Assembly: GCF_022605165.1 (NCBI RefSeq)
Contig: NC_063068.1
Span: 124,001-188,000, forward strand
DNA: 64,000 bases
Reading direction: 5' to 3'
Source: Purpureocillium takamizusanense
Lineage: Eukaryota; Ascomycota; Sordariomycetes; Hypocreales; Ophiocordycipitaceae
Below the pieces are notes generated by a model. The model was not told the origin of the DNA. It did not search any database and worked only from the letters and a program-made list of their open reading frames with translations. Positions 32,149-42,886 of the stretch are shown here, in pieces; position 1 is the stretch's first letter, and every line of letters starts with the position of its first letter. Position numbers and translations under genes: made by a program.

Positions 32149-35100
32149 GTCGCCGCCTCGCCGGGTGGTCTCGGCCGACCAAGACGTAGAGAGTCCTGGC
32201 TAGGGAATCACGCGGTGTTTAGCAGTGTTGTCTAATCCGTTGATGCTGCTCGCCATGAGCGATAGAAGCCTAGTGAGAATTGGGCGGCGGTCACGGCGTC
32301 ATGGTGCTGGACTTGTCTTGGCTCACATGCACCGAGGGCCGCCAAGGTGTGATGCTGATGCAAGGTTTACGCTCAAGTCAGTCTGCTCTGTCTGGTGCCG
32401 CGAACCAGGTTACTGGGCCATGCACAGTCGGACAGCGCCGATGCGAGCGTTAGCGGGGCGCCAATCGCTGAGGAGGGGCCTCTCCAGGCTCCATTGTTCC
32501 TGGATCCTTTGGGGCGCGTAGAGGACCATGACCCGCGAAGTATTTACAGACAGTCCAGTCCCAAAGCCCTCAATATCAGTATCAACGCGAGAGGTGGAGG
32601 ATACTACTACACAACTACTAATAGAGTCCATGGACCAACTTCGGCACTTATAGACCAGACGCTACCAAAAGTGCGACGCTAACTCGTTCCATTTCACTTA
32701 CTCGGGCTACCAATACAGACATCAAAGTCCGTCCAAATAGGACGGTGCTGGTGCGCAGCTCGTAAGTCCGTCCAGGCAGATGCATCATGCGAGGAGCCAG
32801 TATATTGTAAAACGTAACTAGTGACTACTCGAATTGCACGAGCCGAAGCAAAACCAGTGGACAGCGCCCGTCCACTGCTCCATCATCAGTTCAATGCGCC
32901 GGCTCCCACTTACACCGCAGAACCGCGCCCGGCAGAGAAGGAATAGCGCCATCCCCATTCAAGGGGGTGTTTCGACCGATCTCCAGCTGGAGTTTATGCA
33001 TATTGTTCGATGAGAAGATAATAAGCACACGTGAGGTCGGCACTGGTCGAATGCGCACCCGTGGTTCCCAGTGGATCTCCCGCATGGTGGTAGAAATGAA
33101 TTGAGGACACGCCACATGCCTGCATCTGATTTGATGCACAGCTGCGAGCCCTGAAACAGTTGATTGACGTGGTAGAAAAGTGCCGTGCAGATACTATACA
33201 GCCGACTGCGGTTTACCCCGTCAACTTCAGGCTCGCCCGAGCTGTTGCGCCGTAGGCATGTCCTCGTGTAGGCCTCGATCCTGATCTTCTTGTAGTAGCA
33301 CTGCCGGTCCGCAACGTCCACGAGGTGATGGCGTGCGAAATAACATGCTGGTGTTTCTCGAGCGACGTTCCCGTCTTGCCTTATTAGTGATGAGGGTTGG
33401 CTTGACTCTCCTCCCGTGTTGTTCTAGAACAGCAGCCGCGATGTCCCCAACCTCCGCTCCACCCCCGCGATTAATCGCTTCTCCAGCCGGCCCAGCTGAC
33501 CGGTCGTTGAGCTCATCAAGGTGTCCCAAGATGACTTCCTAATACGTAAGAACATTTGGTGGAGAACACACCGGACGCCAGCTCTCTTCCCTGTCGACAC
33601 GTTGTACGGAAGGACATCATCATGGCAAGTAGCTCTTATCATGCAGTCGTGTCAACTTCCGGCAGAGATGATTGCCATCTGGCATCCGGCATCTTGCTCG
33701 TCATCTCGATATAGCAGCTCGTACGGTACGACGAAGTAATATGCTTGAGACTTCGCGGCGGCACAGCTGCCGAACGAGTAAGGCCTAAGCAAAAAGTACA
33801 ATCAGATACCCACCTGGACAGCTCGACATGGGACATGTGTGAGCTCACAAATCGAAGAGGAGTCCAGGCTCGTCGCGAGCGCACTTCAGAAAACTTGCTC
33901 ATCGATGTTGATACTCTCAGCTAAGCCGTAGACGCATCTTTCCAGTAACCTTCCAATTCATCAGCGCTCCCAGCCGACGCCCGCAGACCCCATCACAGAA
34001 GCGCCCTGGTGCCGCCATATGCATCGACAGGGCACCCTCGTGGCGTTGAGCCAAGGCTCTGGGCCGGTCTGTCTAGTCTAGCATTGTATTGCAAGCCCAG
34101 GGCGTGAGTGTCGAGTGTTGCCGGCCTTGAATCGCCTCCCCCATGGTTGACGGGATTTTCCACACGTGCTGACAATCCTATTGAAGAAACCACGTTGTCG
34201 ACCGTAGCTCGTTTCTACAGTATACGCGGTGAACCGTCCGCGGCATCAAATCTCTTGGCTTCAGAAATTGGCTGGCATCTCACGACAACATTGTTGCGGA
34301 CTGAGAGCATGACCCATGACGGCATGCTTCGCAACCATGGTGGTAAAACAATATATGCGTCTCTAGCGCCAATTTTGACCTTTGTGTCAGCTTGAAAGCT
34401 TCTGTCTCTCCAACTCGCTTCTTTGCCACGGAGTGAAAGACGTCAAATGACTCGCACTTGGGCCCCAGCCTTGATGAGCCCGGCCACTCCCTCCGTCGAC
34501 GACAGAACCTCCCACTTTATCCAGTAGTGGCAACGCCCATGGTCCCAATTACTTGTCTCATGCCACTGTGCCTGGCTACCACATCATGCACGAACCAAGG
34601 TACGGGCCAAGCGACATCACTTTGATCTGCGGTCTTCTAGGGCACAGGCATGAAGCGCGGACCGGAATTCCATGATCCCGGGGGTGGCCCGGGACTTGGG
34701 GAGCATTGTCACCAGCAAGGATGTGACAAAGGAGCTGCTCCCTGAACTGCACCAAAGTACGTGCCCCCGGCGCTGCCTCGCGCGACCAGTCATCTTCGAT
34801 CTCCACAGTATGGGCGGCCTTGTTCGTCACGAAACCATGAGGAGCTGTGCGGTCAGTCTCCGTGGCGATAGTAAGAAGGTCTAGCTTCCAAGGCATGGTC
34901 GGCTTGGTTCCGTGGGTATCATCTGATGGCTGCCTAAATGCCTCGTCGATTTCACAGGATGAGAGATGCAGGCTCCTATAGGACAAGCAGAACGAGACCA
35001 TGTACTAGCATAAGTTCAGGCGAGTCTCCCCATGTCACCGTTTCAGATGATCACAAAGTACATGTAGGAGAAGACATCAGCATGAACCTTTATGTCTTTT

Positions 35101-35435
35101 ATGCAGGTGCTATTGCTACTGTGAATTCTCGAGTAATGCACATGGATCGAAATGATCACTTTGCATGGCGAAGATCAACAGTAAAAGCCGACATACCGAG
35201 CTTGATATATTATCAGCGCTATTTAATTATATTAGATAGACGGGGACACATAAAGGTATGTGGCCTGATGTGGCCATCAAGGACGCCCTGCCACGGTTAG
35301 TAAAAGGTATTACCTTAGGATCAAGACTTATAAATACGGGTAGGATCCCCGGCCTGTAGATGGACTACACGAGCAACATCTGCTACAAACCAAATATCGA
35401 TATCATCACGACTAAGAACATACTTTGACGCCATC
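32149..35435. other. Accessory-looking stretch with no confident gene
   Basis: About 3.3 kb. Apart from a set of broken frames at 32886-33902 (listed separately) there is no convincing coding sequence. The right end (34.9-35.4 kb) becomes AT-rich just upstream of the multi-exon secreted-protein gene. Confidence 0.45.
32886..33902 (-). pseudogene. Unrecognised split open frames, possible decayed gene
   Basis: Several minus-strand frames follow each other with protein-like composition but without a clean join: one with YYFVVPYELLYRDDEQDAG near 33.73 kb, one with RQCYYKKIRIEAYTRTCLRR near 33.28 kb, and one with TMREIHWEPRVRIRPVPTS near 33.07 kb. A plausible intron (GTAAAC...TTTCAG) lies between the last two, at roughly 33150-33215. 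Stops separate the first from the others, and no family was recognised. It may be a multi-exon gene that I cannot assemble, or a decayed one. Confidence 0.25.
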
Positions 35436-36540
35436 ATGTACACTCCACTGTTCGCTGTTGCTATGGCCATGGCTACCGCTGTAGCTGGCAAAGCGAACCT
35501 GCCACCGGTTCGTATCATGCCGGAGGAAGATTAGCAGACGGTCCTCGTTAACTTCCTGATTAGAACTCGAGCCAGGCCGGCCTACAGCATTTCATCAACA
35601 CTTATCGTAGCGAGGGCAAGGGTGACGTCCTTTGCCGCACTGTGAGTAACTCACCACGAGAAGCGACCTACACGTAATGTCGCTGACTTGCAATCGAATG
35701 TAGGAGGTGCACAATGATGACAAGAATGATCGTGTTATTTGCCGTTTGGCGGAGCCCAAGTCTGATTGGCTTGACTGGGTGAGTGATGTGTCTTGAAGTT
35801 GCGACGAGTGCTAGAAAGCAATATCTGACACGACAATATTAGGCCAAAAAGGTACGCCCTATACCGTCTCTCGTTGGGGGTAGCCGAACGGCCGTACGGC
35901 ACTTCTTTACTGACTACGATCATAGAACGGCTATACCACACTAGCAGACGCCTGCGGAAACCCCAAGGACGGTGTAAGTTGACTACTCACGTGCAATAAA
36001 CTGCGTGGTAGAGGCTAATCGACTTTCTAGTGCAATACATGCCAGCAACGCGAAGAGGTTCGCAGGCAGCCGAAGACGAACCATATGTCCGTTCGTGTAA
36101 ACTAACGAGGGGTACAGAACAAGATTACCTGCTATAAGAAGAAGTCTGCGGGCGGCCAGGCTGCCAAAGCCAAGTGCCCTGCCGTCCCGAAATCGGCTCA
36201 GAAGCCGGGCGACGCGTGGAAGAACTGCAAGGAGTGGGCGACCTGCAAGGGCGAGGTAGACCGCAACTCGGTGTTATGCTATGTGGCCATGGAGCGCTGC
36301 CAGGGAAACAACGGCGACCTGGATGGCTGCATCAAGAAGCAGATCGAACAGGTCGACTGCAAGATCGGCAGCTCGGTTCGCAACCCGGGCGACGCGTGGC
36401 AGACCTGCCAGAAGTGGGCGGCTTGCCGAATGGAGCCAGAGCAAGACATTCCATGCTATGCGGCGATGGAGCAGTGCCATGGAACGAACCCAGACAACAT
36501 GGCTGGCTGCGTCGAAGGAAAGCTCAAGGGCCAGAACTAG
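35436..36540 (+). CDS. Secreted Cys-rich protein with seven exons, all introns phase 0
   Basis: Exons are 35436-35507, 35588-35641, 35704-35778, 35843-35851, 35926-35973, 36031-36057 and 36118-36540, giving 235 residues. A signal peptide (MYTPLFAVAMAMATAVAG) lies in exon 1. All six introns (57-80 bp) fall exactly between codons; exon 4 is only 9 nt (Ala-Lys-Lys) and exon 6 only 27 nt. Donors include GTGAGT, GTAAGT and GTACGC, and twice the weaker GTTCG type; acceptors are all TAG or CAG. Exons 2-6 add single cysteines or a CNTC pair. Exon 7 contains two tandem copies of a module of about 50 residues (PGDAW..C..W..C.....CY.AME.C.G.N.D...GC). No known domain is recognised. Size, signal peptide and Cys content fit an effector-like secreted protein. 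Exon 1's donor is the least certain join. Confidence 0.7.
36211..36531 (+). repeat. Internal tandem duplication encoding a Cys-rich module
   Basis: Within the last exon, the DNA beginning near 36211 (AAGCCGGGCGACGCGTGG) recurs near 36382 as AACCCGGGCGACGCGTGG, about 171 bp later. Protein similarity continues through CY.AME.C and GC.....K. The second copy has diverged in the loop between the third and fourth Cys of the module. Confidence 0.75.
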
Positions 36541-37672
36541 ATGCAAACTTGAGCGCTTCTTCGCCTCGAGGCGGCCGCTGTTGGTAGGGCCACGGGGTAA
36601 CACTCCTCTAAGATTGAGCTCATGGGTATGGTACTTTACGAATTGATATGCGAGATGCCCATGCTCATTTCATAGCAATCCAAATGGTGTTTGCTCCTCC
36701 AGCATAAGTCTCCATCGCCATAATGGCTGCAGATGCCATTGTAGGCACGCGTGGATATGATTGCTGCTACAGCCGCAAGGACACCTTGGGCAGGCGTTAG
36801 ATCGTGGATAACTCATGATGTGGCCCGGGGTTACCATGAGGTCTCGTCATGCCCACTCCGTAGGGGTATCGTACAAAGTCAGCACTCTGGCTGTGTCTAG
36901 TAGACCATACATGCGTCATCAACACAGTCAAAGCAGTACATGAATAAGTGAGTATGACGATTCAACACATGTCGCACGCTACAAGGAACCTCGTGTGCGC
37001 TTATCTGGGAACGCAGTGGTATATCGTCCCGCGGAGATGGCCGCGGTATAACTGCATTGGGTTGGTGTCACGCCTGCGCTGCGTTGCGCTGTGATTGAAT
37101 GCCAGCACTGTTCCTCTGCGACTCGTGGAACGTTGGCAGGATGCCAATATTTGGCCTTCGGCTGCTCGCCCCCACAAGCCAACGTCTTTTCTCTTCTGGA
37201 ATCTTCCGACGGCAGCGGGATGCATATAACCTCAGTACCTGATTAGTGGACCAGCCAGACCCCAGCCCGACGCTGGAGCTAAGCCTCGCACCCCGCCAAA
37301 TACCCCTGGAGAAGCCCCCGACCTCAGTGGGAACAAGCGCCGAGCGCAGGCCCCCAAGCAGCTCCGCGGGGCGCGCTCCGACGTCAAACTCCGCCACTCC
37401 TCAACCTCCGTCGTTGGTCTCCTTCCCCCCCCCCCTCGGCCGCGCGCAACTGCACACCGCAAACCCATGCGGTGCTGTCATGGTGAAGCACTCGCCATGC
37501 TGCGATATGGTTGACTGATCCTCGCGCTCCCTGGCAACAGTAGATCTCGGCCCAGTTTCCTTGGCCGCCAACAACGACGGGCGTCTGCAAAGAGCGGCGA
37601 GAAAACGCTCCCCCGCTTGCATCGGCGCCGCTCCCGCTTATCTGTCCCCACGGGTTGACAAAATCGCCCAGC
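36541..37672. other. Intergenic stretch
   Basis: About 1.1 kb between the secreted-protein gene and the U-box gene. A pyrimidine-rich, CCCC-containing tract at about 37425-37437 is the only compositional feature. No gene is supported. Confidence 0.5.
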
Positions 37673-38644
37673 ATGTCTCGGTCACTTTCTCTCAAGGAGG
37701 AGGGCAACCGCCTTTTCCAGACAGGCGATTATGCCGGCGCCGAGAGCCTCTACTCCCGCGCGTGAGTTGCTCTTTCACCCGCATCGCCCACGATGCGGGA
37801 TACCAGGAGGCCCCCCCTATGACTGACCTGCGTCTCATATTACCCCCCACAGCATACTAGTTGACCCCAAGAATCCCGCCCTCTTCACCAACCGTGCCAT
37901 GGCACGCCTCAAGCTCAGCCATTGGGACTCAGTCATCTCCGACTGCATCACCTGCCTGGCCCTCGCGCCCGCCAACATGAAGGCCAACTACTACCTCGCC
38001 CAGGCCCAGCTCGCCCTCCGCGACTACGATGCCGCCCTCGAGTCCGCCAACAAGGCCCACGAGCTCTGCGCCGCCACAAACGACCGCTCCCTCGCCGCCG
38101 TCACGGCCCTCGTCCTGCGAGCCAAGAAGGAGCGCTGGGAGAGCCGGGAGAAGCACCGCGCCAGGGAGGCCGTCGATCTCGAGCGCGAGCTGTGCGACCT
38201 GCTCCAGTCGAGGCGCGACCAGCTCCTCGCCTCCGAGACCGACGACGCGGAGAAGGACTTTATTCGCGACGAGGCGGACGCAAAGGCGTCGCTGCTCAGG
38301 GACATGTTCGAACGCGCCCGCGCGCAGGCCGGGGTGCGTCGCGAGGTGCCCGAGTGGGCCATCGACGATATATCGTTTGGCATCATGGTTGATCCCGTCA
38401 TCGTAAGCCGTCCACTGGGTACCGCGCGCCGGGGCACGGGACTATGCGGCTGACCATTTAATTTTTGCAGACGAAGACGGGCAAGTCGTACGAGCGCGCC
38501 TCCATCATGGAGCACCTGCGCCGACACCCCAGCGACCCCTTGACCCGCGAGCCGTTGCAGCCCTCCGAGCTGCGACCCAACCTCGGCCTGCGGCAGGCGT
38601 GCGATGAATTCCTCGAGCACAACGGCTGGGCCGTTGATTATTAG
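37673..38644 (+). CDS. CHIP/STUB1-like co-chaperone E3 ubiquitin ligase (TPR + U-box)
   Basis: Exons 37673-37761, 37853-38402 and 38471-38644 (introns 91 and 68 bp, phases 2 and 0) encode 270 residues. Three TPR motifs occupy about residues 1-110 (LKEEGNRLFQTGDYAGAESL, FTNRAMARLKLSHWDSVISD, KANYYLAQAQLALRDYDAAL), then a charged helical hairpin with many Glu/Arg, then a U-box from about 195 (VPEWAIDDISFGIMVDPVI, TKTGKSYERASIMEHLRR, DPLTREPL). This is the domain order of animal CHIP. The TPR domain binds the C-terminal EEVD of Hsp70/Hsp90 and the U-box recruits an E2 to ubiquitinate the client, in the cytosol. The second intron splits the U-box right after DPVI. The length is close to the family norm. 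Confidence 0.9.
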
Positions 38645-38826
38645 CCAGCGGCCGCCGCGGAGCCTATTCACAGTCATTTCTTGCGGATGGATATATTTGC
38701 GTCTTGGTACATGAAGCGTTGAATGGCGTTTTGGGTCGGGACACGTAGCGTTAACCTCAACACCAAAGTCTAGGCATGATGATATTTATAGCGTTTCCAT
38801 GTATACTCAACGTACTCCATAGCAAC

Positions 38827-39761
38827 TCAATTGCTCGACCCGTTCGTGAAAGGCTGAGCGCTCAGACGGCCCATGCTTGCCAGTGCTTCATCCACGATGT
38901 CGTGAGTCTCTGGGCGTTGGCAATGCTCCTTCACACGACGAAGACCTTCCACCCACGAGTCCCACATCTCCTTGGTCAGCACCACGCCCGGTTCGCCGTC
39001 CCGCCTCCCAAAGACACGCCCATACTGGATATTGGCCCACAGCCTCTTCGACCCGTAAATGAGCCACATACACGCCGTCCGCACTGCCGCGTCCGTAGAA
39101 TCCTGTTGATCGAACGCCTCCTTGAACGCACGCAGCGACCAAAATGTAAAGTCCAGCTCGGGCACCGTTGTTTCCGCGTAGTCCACGTCGGCAGCAGTGC
39201 TGAGTTGTGCCAAGAGTGCTATCATGTTTTCGTAACGACGTGTCTCCTCGGAGGGTGTGCTCGCCGTCGTAACATCTGCAGAGTGTTAGCTACCCACCTT
39301 CAGGCCTACAAATTTGCGATGAGCTCTATCTACATCGACATCAAGCAGCATCCCTGTGGCTTACCAAAGGCGTTCCATTCGTCCGCGGCGGTATATCCCA
39401 GCGCAGGCAGCTCTGTCCAGAGGAGATACCCCTCACTGCTCATCTGTCCGCCGTCTCTTTGGTCATAAAGCTTTACTTTCTGCAGTTCAGTAACAAAGCT
39501 GACGAGCTTGTGCTGTGCCTGAGGCGCCGTGCGCTTCGCAATCTCAAGTAGAGCGCAGCACGTGTTGTAAGGGAGAGCACCGAACGGGGTCTCTTCGTTG
39601 GAGGGGCTTCTTGCGGCCGACGTGAGATGGGAAAACTGCTCAAGCACGTCGGTGACGGATGCTGTGGGCTCTCTAACGAGGGTACTAAGTAGCTGGAACG
39701 TGGCAGTAGACTCCATCTCGATGATGTAGCGCGGGAGCACAAATGTTGATTCGCCGTCCAT
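38827..39761 (-). CDS. DUF3632-type fungal protein of unknown function
   Basis: Exons 39761-39365 and 39275-38827 with an 89-bp intron (GTAAGC donor, CTGCAG acceptor, phase 1) encode 281 residues. The predicted protein is all-helical and soluble, with LWTELPALGYTAADEWN just before the intron, YENMIALLAQLSTAADVDY after it, and CMWLIYGSKRLWANIQYGR near the end. This pattern is typical of the DUF3632 family that is expanded in many ascomycetes. No catalytic motif is seen. Upstream of the ATG a TTACACAG sequence could be the acceptor of a 5' untranslated intron. It is convergent with the CHIP-like gene, 180 bp away. Confidence 0.75.
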
Positions 39762-41178
39762 GACCTGTGTAAGCTATGGGTGGCGACGTGCGACTCGATT
39801 GACGCGAAACCGACCGGAGATGGAGAGACTGGTGTCCGCCTACAGTTTTCCAAGCCCCTTTTCAGGTGCGCGTGAGCTTCCTTTTCGGCGCTCCTCGACG
39901 TTGAGTGCTCGACTTCCGTGACGGGATACGATTGAGATGACCATCAGTCACAGCGCTAGGCGACTGAAGTAATACGGTCAGCGAACTCGGCATCTGGCTA
40001 CGGTGGAGCATATTGGTCGCGCCTCCGTCTCACCTCAATGACATCACGGTACATGCGCAGTGTGCCTTGCCGCGCGTACTCGGCTGAGACCTTCTCCCTC
40101 GACATGACTTTGCGAGCCGTCAAACACACGAAAAAAGCTCCGTGGGCGCCCCTTCTAGGTCGCGTATCAGCTAGCCGGGGGTTGGCTCATTGGCCAACGT
40201 TGATCTAGCATCTTCCCATGGAGTCACCTTCCACTGGTCCATTGCTAAGGATGGCAAGACTCTCGCAGATACCGTCCACGAGCCGAACCGCGAAACCGGG
40301 CCGCGTTGTACAGGATCATTGACAGTACAAGTACATCTATCTAGGTCGTGAATCGCGCCATAAGTGAGCCCGCGCCGCATGTTGCCGATCCTAACGACAC
40401 CTCAGTCCTAGTAATGTGGGCGGAGGAATACAGCCACGTGAGAAGTTTGTTGCAAAAGACTGTGGAGAAAGCTTCAGATCATGACAGTTGGACTACACTC
40501 TCTAAAGTTGCATGTGGCGAGCTTGTTACCACGCGGCACCCAGACTTCGACCCTGGTAGCAACGGGCACAGAAGTCTAAGTAAGATTATCACCGTCTTCC
40601 CAATATTTGAAGTCGGCCGCCGTACCCATGGGAATGGAAGACAATCGGATATCTATGTGTGGGTTAAGAAGTGGTCTTGATAAGGAAGCACCAAGACTTT
40701 CGGAGCGAGACGCACTTATTTTGCCTCGACCGATGCAGAAACTTTTGAAGGGGCTCATAGCCGCACTGTTAAGTCTGCTTTTGCTATCTTCAAGGATTTG
40801 AAAGGAAGAAGCCTGAAACCGTGACGACATGATGGAAAGATATTCACCTGAATTCTAGGACCTGCACTTGATGGAGTTTGCCACGAGCACATTCCCGCCT
40901 ACGTTCGTCTCCGGGTGCAAGTTGCGTGGGACTGAGTATATGGGTATCTCGGCGTGGTACAGCGGGGCCAAGTAGGCCTCCAAAATTAGGTACATTCTTC
41001 AAGATAGTTACTATTAAACTCAACTTCTCCAGGAACCCGGTGGTCCGTGATATGCAAGCATCTAATTCGTGCAGGAGTGTGTGATCTTCGCTTTGCGACC
41101 TAGCTTCTTTGCTGGCAACCTTGTCTCTACACCAAACATATCTGTCGCTGAACGGCATTTCCACTTCTCTACGTTGCA
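39762..41178. other. Intergenic stretch
   Basis: About 1.4 kb without a supported gene. Frames at 40348-40680 (plus) and 40844-41182 (minus) have no domain; the latter partly overlaps the 3' end of the toxin-like gene in another frame. Confidence 0.5.
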
Positions 41179-41935
41179 TCACTTGGCCATCCAGACGGCA
41201 TCTGCGTCATCTGCTACTGCTTGCGGAAAGGGGTGGGTGTCCAGCCAGTTCTCCACCGTCTCCCTCCGGGCATACGATTTGTAGAACTCGTCCAACGAGC
41301 GATTCAAATCTAGACAGAATTAGCATAATGCTTAGCTTCGAGGAATGTAATAGAACGCACCTTCCAGCAACATGCCATGTGACGGCTGAAGAGAAAATCT
41401 GGAAAGATACTCGTTGATGAGAATGAGATGGCCGGGAATAGGTGTCCCTGTATGACTTGCGTTAGTTGTTTAGACGTTGATAGTGTCGCGGAGAATTTAT
41501 CTGTACCCTTAGGAATAGTGCAGATAAATGGACTTTCAATTTGTTTGCCTTCATCCTGACGATCGAGGACGTCATCGAAGTACTGGCGTACGAGCTCCTG
41601 CATCATGAAAGTATTCGGAAACAAGATTGCGCCGTTCGAAGCTATCACAACCACTTTAGCCCTGTCTGACAGAAGCCTTCAATCTACGTACCCGACGTTT
41701 TGCTAACAGCTGGATATACGAGGCCGTCACTCTGTACAATCACCCCTTCGTCATACATATCGTCCGGCCGGCTGTCAATCTCTTGGTGGTTAAATAAGGC
41801 AGAGGTGCGGCGCGGGCAATAGTAGTGTAAGGTGGCGGGGAACGAGGAGTATATCGCTTTCACCGAGTACTGCCGTCGAAGCAAAGTGTGCGGCTGTCGT
41901 AGGCTGCGGGCAAAGCCGTAGACGCGTCCAATCAT
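41179..41935 (-). CDS. Tse2-like ADP-ribosyltransferase toxin-domain protein (copy 1)
   Basis: Four exons on the minus strand (41935-41692, 41641-41507, 41447-41361, 41309-41179) encode 198 residues; the three introns (50, 59 and 51 bp) are all phase 1. Features that suggest the Tse2-type ADP-ribosyltransferase family are the GLVYPAV stretch ending exon 1, SNGAILFPNTF at the start of exon 2, TIPKG at its end, IPGHLIL and SLQP in exon 3, and DLNRSLDEFY opening exon 4. The same blocks in the same order, with the same intron phases and an identical 87-nt exon 3, occur in the neighbouring gene at 42887-43536. The first 50 residues contain no acidic residue and several Arg (FARSLRQPHTLLRRQYS), like a mitochondrial presequence; no secretion signal is evident. 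Family is inferred from motif pattern, and activity is untested. Confidence 0.62.
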
Positions 41936-42886
41936 GGCGAAATGTCAACCGTTCCCTAGCACAGGTCTAATCATTGCGTAGATAGAACAAGGGAGGTTCA
42001 ATGTTGGGCCACATGTGTTATGAGAGGTGTCGCTCGGCAATAATTTTTGCCGTTTTACGCTTCGTTGTTATTGGGCAAATCAGAGCTTGGGTTCTGACTA
42101 ACCCACCAGCCTCCTTTCGGGCCACAGAGCAGAAAGATCGCTGTCGTCCAGGAAGCTAGCAGGCTAATAATCGCGACAAGCAAGACAACGATAGTGGCAG
42201 GAATAATCTGTAGATATAGACCACACCTTAGGGCTCTTATATGTCCTGTTTATTTTGTTCTTGTTGTGTCCAATTATGACTGTACGAAGTATGCACGTTA
42301 TTTGTCATCACCCTTTAAGTGCTTTTAGTAGCGCAGAAAGTGCCTACCTAGGCATTCGCCAATGCATCGATTCGCCAATGCATCGGGTACTGCAAACCAC
42401 TTCTATGCATGCTCAGTAGCCAAGGCCACTCTTTAGTTGGGGCTTCCCCAACCAGTCCTTGATATGCGAGGTCTTATGGAACGCTATGAGGAGACGTTGG
42501 GTGAATTAGGGCCAATGGGGCGATCCAGTTTGGAGAAAGGTAGACGCCTGAAGGCTGTCGACTTGGCCAGCGCTAGCTACGACGATGCTGATTCTATATA
42601 CTACGGAGTACGCAATTTTTTGGACCAAAAGGAGGCCAGCGACAATTATGCAGGTTGGTCAGATTGTTGTTGGTTCTTGCCATCCCAGCCTTCCCGTAAG
42701 CCACGGAGTACCGGCGCTGGAGAAAGTTCAATTCCGAGGACGCTCACTTGCCAGGCACCATTGCTATTGCCTGAGGCAATGCAAAAAAAAGGAAGTCATA
42801 ACATTGTGACTGGAATTTCCATTCGAACCTGGATGATAGATAACTAAACTCCTTTTCTCTCACGACCAAACCAGCCTGGGTCCGAC
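41936..42886. other. Interval between two divergent toxin-like genes
   Basis: This 950-bp region must contain both promoters. It includes GTACGAAGTAT at 42282-42292, a direct repeat around TTCGCCAATGCATCG (42355-42385), and an unrecognised broken frame (42437-42809). Confidence 0.55.
42437..42809 (+). pseudogene. Unrecognised frame-shifted coding remnant
   Basis: One frame from 42437 carries protein-like sequence (ERYEETLGELGPMGRSSLEK, then DADSIYYGVRNFLDQKEASD) to about 42650. A second frame continues with QIVVGSCHPSLPVSHGVPAL to a stop at 42809. The change is by one base over a few nucleotides, with no room for an intron, which suggests a frameshift. No family was recognised. It lies directly upstream of toxin-like copy 2, on the same strand. 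Confidence 0.3.
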
